A DNA stretch of 64,000 bases from Betaproteobacteria bacterium Ga0077523 (lineage in GTDB: Bacteria; Pseudomonadota; Gammaproteobacteria; Burkholderiales; Ga0077523), in contig LNDQ01000114.1 of assembly GCA_001464695.1 (NCBI GenBank), positions 62,001-126,000 of the forward strand, in the 5' to 3' direction. Both the position numbers and the translations under genes were made by a program. This document shows, piece by piece, positions 19,730 to 28,044 of this stretch. The notes below the pieces were generated by a model. The model did not search any database. It was given only the letters and a program-made list of their open reading frames with translations, and was not told the origin of the DNA. Numbering within the stretch: the first letter of the stretch is position 1; each line of letters starts with the position of its first letter.

Positions 19730-20578
19730 ATGAGAGCAAATGATCGACGAGCCCCGGATGGGGTGCGACGCAGGCTGTTGCAGGCGGCACTCGCCAGCGC
19801 CGCGGTCACGGCCATGCCGTCGGCGCGGGCACAGAGCGCGCCGCTGATCGAACAGCCCGAGGGCGGGTTCCGGTTCCTGCCGGGCAGCCAGGTGTTCGCC
19901 GGTGGCGCGGTGGCCCGCGAAGGCTTCGAGATCGTGCATGCCGTGCTCCGGCCCTGGTTGCCGCTGGAGCAAGGCTACGCACTGATCGAACGTCATCTCG
20001 GGGTGCTGGGCCGACCGATGCGTGCGCTCTGCGGCATGGAGCTCCGCCTGCCGCGCCAGCTGTCGATGGAGGAGTTTCGCGCCTTCAACCAACCGTATGT
20101 GCAACGTCTCATCGAATGGGGGTTGCTGGTGGACGGACGCAATCCGGTGTCGCGCACCAACGTGGCGCCGGCGGTGGAGCCACCGGAGGTGCCGTCGTTG
20201 CACGGTTTCTCCTACGCCGTACGTTCCGGCGCGCCGATCACCACCTTCGTGATGTCCGGCATTACCGAGATCGGGCCGGGCGGTCCCGTGGCGGCCGGCG
20301 ACACGACCGTGGCCGGCATGCGCGAGAAGATGACCTTCGTCATCCGCGCTGTCACGAATCGCCTGCGCGAGCTGGGCCTCACGTTCCGCGACGCCTCGCA
20401 GGTGGAGGTCTACCTCGCCGAGACCTCGGACACAGTCCTGTCCCAGGTACTGATGCCCGCCATCGAAGAGCCGGCCCGGCGTGGCGTGCGGTGGCACTTC
20501 GGGCGGCCGCCGATCACGGGCGTGGAAGTGGAGCTGGAGGCGCGCGGCGTGCTGCGGGAGATCCTGCTCTCCACCTGA
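19730..20578 (+). CDS. Exported RidA/YjgF-fold protein (Tat-like signal)
   Basis: 282 residues. The N-terminus (RRRLLQAALASAAVTAMPSARA) resembles a Tat or Sec signal with cleavage after ARA near residue 34. The body has an unassigned N-terminal region, then a C-terminal module reading MTFVIRAVTNRLRELGLTF, QVEVYLAETSD and GVEVELEARGV, similar to RidA/YjgF-type subunits. Whether it keeps imine deaminase activity is unclear. Its last 169 bp overlap the convergent endonuclease-like gene. Divergent from the MATE gene. Confidence 0.7.
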   Translation: MRANDRRAPDGVRRRLLQAALASAAVTAMPSARAQSAPLIEQPEGGFRFLPGSQVFAGGAVAREGFEIVHAVLRPWLPLEQGYALIERHLGVLGRPMRALCGMELRLPRQLSMEEFRAFNQPYVQRLIEWGLLVDGRNPVSRTNVAPAVEPPEVPSLHGFSYAVRSGAPITTFVMSGITEIGPGGPVAAGDTTVAGMREKMTFVIRAVTNRLRELGLTFRDASQVEVYLAETSDTVLSQVLMPAIEEPARRGVRWHFGRPPITGVEVELEARGVLREILLST

Positions 20579-21423
20579 AGCGCCGCAGGCTCGAGGAGGA
20601 TCGGCTGGTGATCCGACGCCTGCACGTCACCATCGATCGCGATGGTCTTCAGGCGAGGGCCCAGATCTTCGGTCGCGAACACGAAATCGAAGGTCGCGCG
20701 CGGCAGGTTGTCCATGTGCACGCCGACGGTGGGTGGCTGCGGCCGGTCCGGATGCAGGACTTCCCAGGCGTCCACGAACGACGGCGGATCGCCACCGAAG
20801 GGTGCGGTCATGCGCGTGTGCTCGGGGCCGTCCGGCGCGCAATTGAAGTCGCCGCAGATCAGCGCCGAGCGCGGCCGCGGCAGGGCGTCGAACGGTTCCC
20901 CGGGGTCCCCGGAAGGTCGCGGCGCACGTGCGTGGGCGCATGCTTCCTGATGCAGGCGGCGCAGACCTTCGATCTGCGCTGCCCGGATCGTCTGCGAGTA
21001 GTACTCGAGATGGGTCGAAACGACGCGCACCGGCCCGAATGTCGCCTGAACGACCAGTTCGAGAGCGACCCGCGCCATGCTCGGTACCGACGGGTCTGCT
21101 GGCCACGGCAGCGTGTGCCGGTACACCTGCAGCACCGGCAACCGGCAGAAGATCGCGTTCCCGAACTGCCGGCGTCCGCCGCGACCATCGGCAAGATCGG
21201 TCGCGGGTGCGAAGTGCCCATGCCAATCCGGCAGCGCGGTTGCGAGCGCAGCCATCTGATCTTCGCCGCTGCTGCCGCCCAACCCGGTGAAGCCGATGGC
21301 GATTTCCTGCAGACATAGCACGTCGAAGTCGGCCAGGGCCTGTGCGCTCCGGCCGATGCGTTCAGGGTCGACCCGACTGTCGGTGCCGCGGCACCACTGG
21401 ACGTTCCACGTGATGAGCTTCAC
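20410..21423 (-). CDS. Endonuclease/exonuclease/phosphatase family protein
   Basis: 337 residues. EEP fold motifs: MKLITWNVQW (catalytic Asn), VLCLQEI (metal-binding Glu), VVSTHLEYYS, LICGDFNCAPD and ASDHQPILL (catalytic Asp-His). The GTG at 21423 is chosen because it places ITWNVQ at the N-terminus; upstream codons are unlike the family. The last ~55 residues after HQPILLE are low-complexity and overlap the antisense end of the RidA-like gene, so the tail may be dispensable. Downstream of an exported protein on the same strand (25 bp gap). DNase, phosphodiesterase and phosphatase activities are all possible. Confidence 0.85.
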   Translation of the reverse strand: MKLITWNVQWCRGTDSRVDPERIGRSAQALADFDVLCLQEIAIGFTGLGGSSGEDQMAALATALPDWHGHFAPATDLADGRGGRRQFGNAIFCRLPVLQVYRHTLPWPADPSVPSMARVALELVVQATFGPVRVVSTHLEYYSQTIRAAQIEGLRRLHQEACAHARAPRPSGDPGEPFDALPRPRSALICGDFNCAPDGPEHTRMTAPFGGDPPSFVDAWEVLHPDRPQPPTVGVHMDNLPRATFDFVFATEDLGPRLKTIAIDGDVQASDHQPILLEPAALQVESRISRSTPRASSSTSTPVIGGRPKCHRTPRRAGSSMAGISTWDRTVSEVSAR

Positions 21424-21448
21424 TGCCGGTCGGCGGCGAAGCGCGCCT

Positions 21449-21985
21449 TCAACACTCCCGCGCGGCCCCGGGGCAGGGCAGCATCGGCTGTGCGCGGCGT
21501 TTCGCAGGTGGCGGCGCCGCTTCCGACGCACTGGGCGTTCCGGGATTCGCCTCGGCGGGCGGCGCGGTGCTCACCTCGAGTTCGGCATAGGGTCCGGTGT
21601 ACTTGCCGCTGCCGTCGTACTCGGGACGCACCTTGCCGGCCGAGCGGTATGCGGGCAGGAGTTCTTCGTCGGACCCGGCCCTGGGCACCCCCGGCCTGGT
21701 CACGCTGATCGGCCCGAACGCCTCGGTTGTGGCGGGCGCTTCGGCCCGCAGGGCTTCCAGTCGTTGCTGACGCCGTTCCAGGGTGCGATTGCGAATGGCC
21801 ACTGCGCAGTACGGATAGCAATGCGACGCGAGCGGAGTGGGGTATACGTAGCCGTACACCGGGACAGGGACATACACGATGTCGGCAACGGCATAGTGTT
21901 GCGCATGGGCGCTGTGCATGCCGAGGAGTCCTGCCGCCAAGACCGTGGTGGCAAAGCGGTTGAGGTGACGAGATCGTGATTTCAT
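21449..21985 (-). CDS. Exported protein of unknown function
   Basis: 178 residues with a clear Sec signal (MKSRSRHLNRFATTVLAAGL...HSAHA, cleavage near residue 28). A Tyr/Pro/Val-rich stretch follows (YVPVPVYGYVYPTPL), then a basic coiled segment and a proline- and alanine-rich C-terminus. The ATG at 21985 has GAGGTAGG upstream. Four Cys residues suggest a periplasmic disulfide protein. No recognised domain. Probably co-transcribed with the endonuclease-like gene, with a terminator for the preceding small gene upstream. Confidence 0.7.
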   Translation of the reverse strand: MKSRSRHLNRFATTVLAAGLLGMHSAHAQHYAVADIVYVPVPVYGYVYPTPLASHCYPYCAVAIRNRTLERRQQRLEALRAEAPATTEAFGPISVTRPGVPRAGSDEELLPAYRSAGKVRPEYDGSGKYTGPYAELEVSTAPPAEANPGTPSASEAAPPPAKRRAQPMLPCPGAAREC

Positions 21986-22055
21986 GGGGCCTACCTCGTT
22001 CCGTGATGCCTCGCATCGCGTCTGTGAATCAAACGAACCATCCGATGGGCCCAAC

Positions 22056-22082
22056 AAAAAAGCCCCGCCAGAGCGGGGCTTT
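22056..22082 (-). terminator. Intrinsic terminator after the 50-residue gene
   Basis: AAAGCCCCGC / GCGGGGCTTT 10-bp stem with loop CAGA, followed on the minus strand by TTTTTTG. Ends transcription 23 bp after the small gene at 22106-22258. Confidence 0.9.
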
Positions 22083-22105
22083 GCGCGCGGCGGTCGGATT
22101 GAAGG

Positions 22106-22258
22106 TCAGGCGTGGGCGGGAACCGGTCGTTCCTGCTGTTCGCGCGTCGGAGCCGGTTGCGGAACCGTCTCACGCGTCTGCCTGGCCTTTTCGTTCTCCT
22201 CGCGCTCCCGCTCCTGAGCGAGCTGCGCCCAGTACAACCATTCGAATTCGAAGCACAT
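22106..22258 (-). CDS. 50-residue small protein of unknown function
   Basis: Starts MCFEFEWLYWAQLAQERERE: an aromatic/acidic amphipathic start, then a highly charged helix and a Pro/Gln-rich tail ending RPVPAHA. Evidence that it is a gene: an AGGAGGT six bases before the ATG at 22258 and a textbook terminator just after the stop. It is too short for family assignment. The upstream in-frame start at 22288 has no ribosome binding site. Confidence 0.7.
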   Translation of the reverse strand: MCFEFEWLYWAQLAQEREREENEKARQTRETVPQPAPTREQQERPVPAHA

Positions 22259-22376
22259 GGTGACCTCCTCCACGCATTCGTGAGTCACGCATTGATTCCA
22301 CGACTTCTTGTTGTTCCGCGATGCTACGTCCGGGGCGAGGACGTGGCAACCCGTGCGGATGTTGCGCTGCGGCAGG

Positions 22377-22964
22377 TCAGCGGGACTGGAGCGCCAGCCG
22401 TCGCGGGCGGCGTGTCGACCGGAACGCGGTCGCCACCAGAGCGAGGCCGGCCAGCAGCAGGGCCACGGATGACGGCTCAGGCACGGCCACGACAGTCAAG
22501 GTGCCGAAATATCCCGCGGTGAGTTCGGGCGGCGCCGTACCGGTGATGGTCAGCAGATACTGCTGCTCTGCTGTCAGACTGGGGGCCAGCAGGCGAGTGA
22601 AGGTGACGGTCTGGCCCGTCTCTGACGCGAGCAGGGTATCGCCGCCTGAGTCGCGCCTGTAGAGCTTGACCGTGAGCGGAATGGCCGACTGGGCATCGAA
22701 CGCGTTGTCGACTTCGAACAGGACGCTGACCGTCAGACCAGGCGTGCCGGCGTCCACCAGGTCGAAGGAGTACTCGTCCGCGAAGGTCACGCCGCCTTCG
22801 AAGATCGTATCGAGGCCGGAATCGAGGGTCAGCACCACCAAGTCCCCCGGTATGTCGGCCGGCATGATGTTGCCAAAAGGGTGCGACGCCGCATTTGCCC
22901 CGCCAGTGGCAACCACGAGCCCCAGAAGCACACCGACACTGCAGGATCTCAAGAGCTGTTCCAT
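22377..22964 (-). CDS. PEP-CTERM sorting-domain protein
   Basis: 195 residues. Sec signal (EQLLRSCSVGVLLGLVVATGGANA), a beta-rich secreted domain with FADEYSFDL (FxDx(F/Y)-like) and TVSVLFEVDN, then the C-terminal sorting signal VPEPSSVALLLAGLALVATA followed by a basic tail. Such proteins are processed by exosortase and usually linked to exopolysaccharide or floc formation. The ATG at 22964 is chosen over the GTG at 22973 because GGGGTGG precedes it. No exosortase in the window. Confidence 0.88.
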   Translation of the reverse strand: MEQLLRSCSVGVLLGLVVATGGANAASHPFGNIMPADIPGDLVVLTLDSGLDTIFEGGVTFADEYSFDLVDAGTPGLTVSVLFEVDNAFDAQSAIPLTVKLYRRDSGGDTLLASETGQTVTFTRLLAPSLTAEQQYLLTITGTAPPELTAGYFGTLTVVAVPEPSSVALLLAGLALVATAFRSTRRPRRLALQSR

Positions 22965-23031
22965 GACAGCCACCCCAAATCGTTGATTGTGGGCAAATTT
23001 CCGTGAGGGTCAGCCGCATCGGGAGGCCAGC

Positions 23032-23058
23032 CTGAACTTCTCAGTTCGTGAAGTTCAG
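23032..23058. promoter_or_regulatory. 9-bp inverted repeat between barrel gene and PEP-CTERM gene
   Basis: CTGAACTTC / GAAGTTCAG with a 9-nt loop. No adjacent T-run on either strand, so an operator or an mRNA hairpin is as likely as a terminator. It lies about 68 bp upstream of the PEP-CTERM start and 91 bp after the barrel gene stop. Confidence 0.35.
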
Positions 23059-23148
23059 TATGAGCTTCAGCTATGACAAGTCAATAGGCCGATGCGATTC
23101 TGAGGGGCGCTGGTCGAACGGGCTCGTCGCACTGGGCGTCCGTGCGCT

Positions 23149-23997
23149 TCAGTACAGAAACCCCGTCAGAAGCCGAATGGCGAAGAAGTCGTCGCCGATC
23201 CGGAACCCCACGCCGATGCGATCGACGCTGAAGCCGAACAGATCGAACGGCTTCGATGCCCCCAGCGTCATGGCGAGTTCGTACTGCTGATTCACTTCGC
23301 GCCGGTCGTTGGCGTCCAGGAAGAAATCGAGCCGATTGAAGTAGGCGTAGTAGATGAAATGGATTCCCACGTTCGTCGGGCGGCCCATCAGTTCCTTGCC
23401 GGTAGGAATGATGAAGTTGAGCCCGGTCGAGAAGATGCCGAGGTTCTGGGTCGTGCCCGTGGTCGCATTGCTGCCGGCGTAGAGCAAGGCGTTGCCGAGC
23501 ACGAAGTCGAGATCGCGCAACGGCACGGTGTACAGGCTGCGTATCCCCACCTCCCAGATGCGCGAACTCACCGAACTGCCCATGTCGCGCCCGTAACCGA
23601 AGGAAGCCGTCGGCCGGATGATCCACTGCGATGTGACTTGCCGCTCGAACTCGATGCCGGGCAGCACCGACACTGCCCCGAAGTTCGTGCGCTCGAGGAT
23701 GTCGTCGAACTGGTTGGGTACGTTGTAGACGCCCACGGAGACCGGGAACTTCAGCCGCACTCCCCAGCGCTCCGCATCGCTCTCGCGCAACCGGTAGCCG
23801 AACGGCAGGCGTGCCACGAACACCGTCCGGTCGCCGATGCTGTAGACGCCGGTACCGAACGTGGTGGCGTAGTACCAGTCGATGATCCGCTCGGAGTCGA
23901 TCTGCGTGAAGTCGCGGGTCTGGGCCAGCGCCGCCGTGCTCGCCAGCAGCGCCAGTGCGGCAACACAGGCGTTGCGCGCAAACGTCGACAACGACAT
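23149..23997 (-). CDS. Exported outer-membrane beta-barrel-like protein
   Basis: 282 residues. Signal peptide MSLSTFARNACVAALALLASTAALA, then alternating aromatic and polar strands (IDWYYATTFGTGVYSIGD, WIIRPTASFGYGRDMG, IHFIYYAYFNRLDFFLD) ending in FAIRLLTGFLY. The C-terminal aromatic residue is typical of outer-membrane barrels. The long upstream extension of the frame (to 24226) is discarded because the ATG at 23997 starts the signal peptide. Last gene of the operon with the di-haem protein (14 bp gap). Function unknown. Confidence 0.75.
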   Translation of the reverse strand: MSLSTFARNACVAALALLASTAALAQTRDFTQIDSERIIDWYYATTFGTGVYSIGDRTVFVARLPFGYRLRESDAERWGVRLKFPVSVGVYNVPNQFDDILERTNFGAVSVLPGIEFERQVTSQWIIRPTASFGYGRDMGSSVSSRIWEVGIRSLYTVPLRDLDFVLGNALLYAGSNATTGTTQNLGIFSTGLNFIIPTGKELMGRPTNVGIHFIYYAYFNRLDFFLDANDRREVNQQYELAMTLGASKPFDLFGFSVDRIGVGFRIGDDFFAIRLLTGFLY

Positions 23998-24011
23998 CGC
24001 GGTCGGGATCT

Positions 24012-25283
24012 TCAGAGCGTAGACAGGAATCGTATGAGAGCAGAGCGGCTCGACTGCGGCAACCCGACGTAGCGCGCCCGCGCGTCGCCGGCTTCGCCGC
24101 CGTGCCAGAGTATCGCCTCTTCCAGCGAGCGCGCGCGCCCGTCGTGCAGAAACCGTGCGCCCGCTGCGGCTGCTGCACCGGCACCCCAAAGCGGTGCCGT
24201 GCGCCAGTCGCGCGGACCAGCTTCAAACTCCGGCCGACCGTCGGCGAGCCCGTCTCCGAGGTCGTGCAGCAGCAGATCGGTGTAGGCCTCAGGCGCGTCA
24301 GGGGTGATTCGCGGTACGTGACAACCGACGCAGTTCATCGTGCGGAACAACGTGGCGCCCAGCCGGATCGTTGCATGGTCTTCCACCTCCCGTTCCGGCG
24401 GCGGCTCGGCGCGCAAGAATGCGACCAGGTCGTCCAACTGGTCGTTGCCCACCTCGGGCCGCCGTCCCGGCGGTTGCCGTGCGCAGTCGAACTGGATATG
24501 CGGGCAATTCTGTTCAGGGAACAGTTCGGAGGTGAGTCCGAGGTCTTCGTGCAGCGCGATCGCGACCTGCTCACGCAATGAAGCGACGTTCGCCTTGTGC
24601 CCGAAGCGGCCGACCGTGTACCCGCCGTGTATGCGATTCACGCGCCCGCGAATGCCGTCGCCCACATCGCGCGCGGCAAGCGCATGCAGCGCTGCGGCCG
24701 GTATCGCCTCGAGGTGGCCGAGCCCGGCGAGCGGTGGTGCGATACGCGCAGACATGAATACGTCGCGCCCGAGGTCGCCGAGAGCGAGCGCCTCGACGCG
24801 GATGGTCGGGCGGCGCAGTCGAACGACCGCTCCGTCGTCCAGGGTCACCGGCACTTCGATCCAGTCGATGGTTGCGGACCCTTCGGCCGGCACCACGCCG
24901 AGGGTACCCTGCTGCTGCAACTGCAGGCCGTACACGGGATGCGGCTGCGGCGCGCCATCGGGCGCAGCGCCCGGTATCGACAGGCGCAGCACCATCTTCG
25001 TCATGGGTTCGTGCGGCACCTCCGGCGGAGCGCCACGCCCTGAACCGGCATGGCAATCCGAGCAGGCTTCCGCGTTCGACGTGGGCCCTCGCCCCCAGGG
25101 TCCGAGGCTCGATGGCGCGACGTACCAGCGCTGCTGGAACAACAGTCGTCCGCGGGCTGTGGCCTCGCGGTCCCCTGCGTCACTCCCGCCGCTGACGCTC
25201 GCTGCTGCGGCGCCGATGATCGCCACGGCACAGCGCGACAGGACCGTGCGCACGCCCGTTCGGCGGCACCGCTGCGGCCTCAT
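24012..25283 (-). CDS. Di-haem cytochrome c oxidoreductase (DUF1111 / 'thiol oxidoreductase' type)
   Basis: 423 residues, exported. Two c-type haem motifs, CSDCH (N-terminal third) and CVGCH (C-terminal third), sit in the arrangement of the di-haem oxidoreductase family loosely related to MauG and bacterial cytochrome c peroxidases. Supporting motifs are GRGPTSNAEACSDCHAGSGR, DIPGLxx-like AYTDLLLHDLGDGLADG and FLHDGRARSLEEAILWHGGE. Start codon 25283 directly abuts the stop of the YqgE-like gene, so coupled expression is likely. Electron partner and substrate unknown; it probably acts in the periplasm. Confidence 0.85.
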   Translation of the reverse strand: MRPQRCRRTGVRTVLSRCAVAIIGAAAASVSGGSDAGDREATARGRLLFQQRWYVAPSSLGPWGRGPTSNAEACSDCHAGSGRGAPPEVPHEPMTKMVLRLSIPGAAPDGAPQPHPVYGLQLQQQGTLGVVPAEGSATIDWIEVPVTLDDGAVVRLRRPTIRVEALALGDLGRDVFMSARIAPPLAGLGHLEAIPAAALHALAARDVGDGIRGRVNRIHGGYTVGRFGHKANVASLREQVAIALHEDLGLTSELFPEQNCPHIQFDCARQPPGRRPEVGNDQLDDLVAFLRAEPPPEREVEDHATIRLGATLFRTMNCVGCHVPRITPDAPEAYTDLLLHDLGDGLADGRPEFEAGPRDWRTAPLWGAGAAAAAGARFLHDGRARSLEEAILWHGGEAGDARARYVGLPQSSRSALIRFLSTL

Positions 25284-25904
25284 CTATCTCGAAAGTTGGG
25301 GGAGTACCGTTGACATGGCCGGCGCCGACGCCGCGAACTTCGAAGTCGCGCGCGTGAGCAAGGTTTCCCACATCGACTCTTCGGGCATGGCGTAGAGCAC
25401 GTCCACGTCCATCGGCAGCACGTACCAGTCGCCGCGCTCGACCTCGGCGTCGAGTTGTCCCTCGGCCCATCCGGCATAGCCGGCGTAGTACCGCTGGTTC
25501 GCGGCATCGTCGGTCTTGCGCACCAGCACGTCGAACAGCTTGCCGTCGGCGGACAGGTAGATGTCGTCGATGACCGGCAAGGCCTTCACCGGATGTTCCG
25601 CGGCGCGGAATACGAAGAGCAGGCCATCCGGCTGGACCGGCCCGCCGGCATGGACCGCGTCCTGACGCCCGCGAACGGCTTCATCTTCCTCGAACAACTC
25701 ACCCAGCGTCGCCCCGATGGGGCGGTTGAGCACCACGCCCATCGGGCCGCTGTCCTGCGGAAACGCGACCAGCACGACGGTCTGCGAGAAATTCGGATCG
25801 TCCATGCGCGGGTGAGCGACGAGCAGCACCGCCTCGTCGCTCGCCTCGACCCCCGCCCAGGCGAGCGCCGGGGCGAGGAACAGCAGGGCAACGAATCGAA
25901 TCAC
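25284..25904 (-). CDS. YqgE/AlgH-family protein with a signal peptide
   Basis: 206 residues. The YqgE/AlgH fold is recognisable from VLLVAHPRMDDPNFSQTVVL, GPMGVVLNRPIG, HAGGPV and YYAGYAGWAEGQLDAEVERGDW. Unlike typical cytoplasmic YqgE it begins with a clear export signal (MIRFVALLFLAPALAWA). It starts at a GTG (25904) overlapping the stop of the serine hydrolase gene in GTGA. In an operon with a periplasmic serine hydrolase, a di-haem protein and a barrel, so it presumably acts in the envelope. Biochemical role unknown. Confidence 0.85.
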   Translation of the reverse strand: MIRFVALLFLAPALAWAGVEASDEAVLLVAHPRMDDPNFSQTVVLVAFPQDSGPMGVVLNRPIGATLGELFEEDEAVRGRQDAVHAGGPVQPDGLLFVFRAAEHPVKALPVIDDIYLSADGKLFDVLVRKTDDAANQRYYAGYAGWAEGQLDAEVERGDWYVLPMDVDVLYAMPEESMWETLLTRATSKFAASAPAMSTVLPQLSR

Positions 25905-27175
25905 TCGACGATCGCGCCGTAGATGAGGTCGCGCAGCGTGATCCGGTAGTGCAGCCGGCGGGTCGGCTCGGTGGTCATGAACACCACCACCAGCTGCTCC
26001 TTCGGATCGATCCAGAACGCGGTTCCGGCGTAGCCGCCCCAGTAGTAGTCGCCCGGAGATCCGGGCCAGGCCGACATGCCGCGCTCCAGCCGCACCGCGA
26101 AACCGAGGCCGAATCCGTGACCCGGTCCCGGCAGGAAGGAGGAGCCCTTGTTGATGCCGGTGTGCAAGTGATCGGACGCCGCGTACGCGAGGGTCCGCGG
26201 GCCGATGATGCGCTTGCCGTCGAACGTGCCGCCGTCGAGCAGCGCCTGCGCGAAATGCAGGTAGTCGTTCGCGGTGCCCACGAGCCCATGGCCACCGGCG
26301 AAGAAGCCCTGCGGCTGGGTGAAATCGATCAGTTCCGGCGTTTGATTGGTGTACGGATCCGGTTGCGGTTGCGCGAGCCGGCCCACCTTTGCGGCCGGCA
26401 GCGAGAACGCGGTGTCGGTCATGCCCAGAGGCTGGAAGATGCGTTCCGCGAGCACGACGTCCAGGGTCTTTCCGGCCGCGACTTCCACGACACGACCCAG
26501 CACGTCGGTGTTGTGGCCGTATTCCCACAGCGTGCCCGGTTCAGCCACGAGCGGAATCTTGGCGAGCGCCTTGGTGAAATCGGCGAGCAGCCATTTCTGC
26601 GACCAGATGCCGGCTTCCTGGTAGAGCTTCTGCACCTGGGTGCGGGTCGCCAGCGGTGGGCCGTAGGTAAAGCCGCCGGTGTGCCGCAACAGGTCCTGCA
26701 CCGTGATGGGCTTCTTGGCCGGGGCCGTGGTGTAGATCTGCACGCCCGACACCGGATCGTAGACCTCGGTGGCGACCTTCATGTCCTTGAACTCGGGCAG
26801 GTACTTCGCGATCGGGTCGTTCAGCGCGAGGGCGCCATCCTCCACCAGCGCCATGGCCGCGATGCTCACGATCGGCTTGGTCATGGAGTACAGCCGGAAG
26901 ATGGAATCCTCGGCCAGCGCTTCGCCCTTCGCGGCGTCGCGCATGCCCTGGGTATTGGCGTAGACGAGTTTGCCCTTGCGCGCGATCAGGGTGACGGCTC
27001 CGGGAATCTCCTTCTTGTCGACCCACTGCTTGACCGTGGCGGTGATCTTCTCCAGCCGGGCCGACGACAGCCCGACTTCTTCGGGGGTGGCCTTGGGCAA
27101 CGGCGCGGCGAGCGCCGGCCATGCCAGGACGAGCGCGGCCGACAGTGCCGCGGTGCGTAGTGCGATGCTCCTCAT
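25901..27175 (-). CDS. Serine hydrolase, beta-lactamase class C / esterase family
   Basis: 424 residues, exported (MRSIALRTAALSAALVLAWPALA). Class C-type motifs: SMTK (SxxK nucleophile), YGHN (YxN), and an HxG-like element near the C-terminus; PGAVTLIARKGKLVY and GLGFAVRLE are typical of the family. Relatives include EstB-type esterases and DD-peptidase-like proteins, so penicillin hydrolysis should not be assumed. First gene of the leftward four-gene operon, divergent from the class II aldolase gene. Confidence 0.88.
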   Translation of the reverse strand: MRSIALRTAALSAALVLAWPALAAPLPKATPEEVGLSSARLEKITATVKQWVDKKEIPGAVTLIARKGKLVYANTQGMRDAAKGEALAEDSIFRLYSMTKPIVSIAAMALVEDGALALNDPIAKYLPEFKDMKVATEVYDPVSGVQIYTTAPAKKPITVQDLLRHTGGFTYGPPLATRTQVQKLYQEAGIWSQKWLLADFTKALAKIPLVAEPGTLWEYGHNTDVLGRVVEVAAGKTLDVVLAERIFQPLGMTDTAFSLPAAKVGRLAQPQPDPYTNQTPELIDFTQPQGFFAGGHGLVGTANDYLHFAQALLDGGTFDGKRIIGPRTLAYAASDHLHTGINKGSSFLPGPGHGFGLGFAVRLERGMSAWPGSPGDYYWGGYAGTAFWIDPKEQLVVVFMTTEPTRRLHYRITLRDLIYGAIVE

Positions 27176-27267
27176 GTTGACCTCCGTTCTGCGGGGCGGT
27201 CAGTATAGGCCCCGCACCGGGAGGGGAGCGGTATCATTGCCCTCCAGCTCCCCTGGAGGACAGCGGC

Positions 27268-28044
27268 ATGGACCTGATGGCTGAAGCGAAGGCGCTCGAC
27301 GTCCGGCGGCGTGTGAGCGCCGAAGAATGGCGGCTGCGTGTCGATCTCGCCGCGGCCTACCGGTTGATCGCGCTTAACCGGTGGGATGATCTCGTGTTCA
27401 CGCACGTCTCCGCACGGATACCGGGGCCTGAGCACCATTTCCTCATCAATCCGTACGGCGCGCTGTTCGAGGAGATCACGGCTTCGAGCCTGGTCAAGAT
27501 CGACCTTCAAGGCAACGCGGTGATGGACACGCCCTTCGCGGTCAATCCGGCCGGCTTCGTGATCCACAGCGCCATCCACGCCGCGCGGGAAGACGCGCAA
27601 TGCGTCCTGCACACGCACACGGCAGCCGGCATCGCAGTGTCGGCGCAGAAGAACGGGCTGTTGCCGATCTCCCAGCAATCGATCTTTCCGTTGTCTTCGA
27701 TCGCGTACCACGACTACGAAGGCGTGGCGCTGAACGATGACGAGAAGCCGCGCCTGGTGCGCGATCTCGGCGATCGCACTTACCTCATCCTGCGCAATCA
27801 CGGTCTGCTCACCGTCGGCGCGACCATCCCCGACGCGTTCTTGTCCATGTATACGCTGCAGCGCGCTTGCGAGATCCAGATCGCGGCGCAGGGCAACGGC
27901 GCAGAACTGATCCCGGTGCCGCAGTCGATCGTGGACAGCGCCGTCGAGGTTCGCAGCACCGCCACCCGCGGACTGGGTGGGCAACTCGTCTGGCCCGGCC
28001 TGCTGCGCAAGCTCGACCGCATCGATCCGGGTTACGCGAGCTGA
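27268..28044 (+). CDS. Class II aldolase/adducin family protein
   Basis: 258 residues. Class II aldolase fold with zinc-site motifs HTHTAAGIAVSAQ and LRNHGLLTVGATI, plus FTHVSARIPGPEHHFLINPYG and a conserved SLVKIDLQG. The family includes sugar-phosphate aldolases and decarboxylases as well as proteins lacking known activity. The stop overlaps the next gene by one base. Its operon partners are DUF1992 and the 5-oxoprolinase genes, which do not suggest an obvious substrate. Confidence 0.85.
   Translation: MDLMAEAKALDVRRRVSAEEWRLRVDLAAAYRLIALNRWDDLVFTHVSARIPGPEHHFLINPYGALFEEITASSLVKIDLQGNAVMDTPFAVNPAGFVIHSAIHAAREDAQCVLHTHTAAGIAVSAQKNGLLPISQQSIFPLSSIAYHDYEGVALNDDEKPRLVRDLGDRTYLILRNHGLLTVGATIPDAFLSMYTLQRACEIQIAAQGNGAELIPVPQSIVDSAVEVRSTATRGLGGQLVWPGLLRKLDRIDPGYAS

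Noticed and set aside
25901-27175. Beta-lactamase conferring resistance
   Set aside because: The class C fold is shared with many esterases and peptidases; context and motifs do not point to antibiotic hydrolysis.
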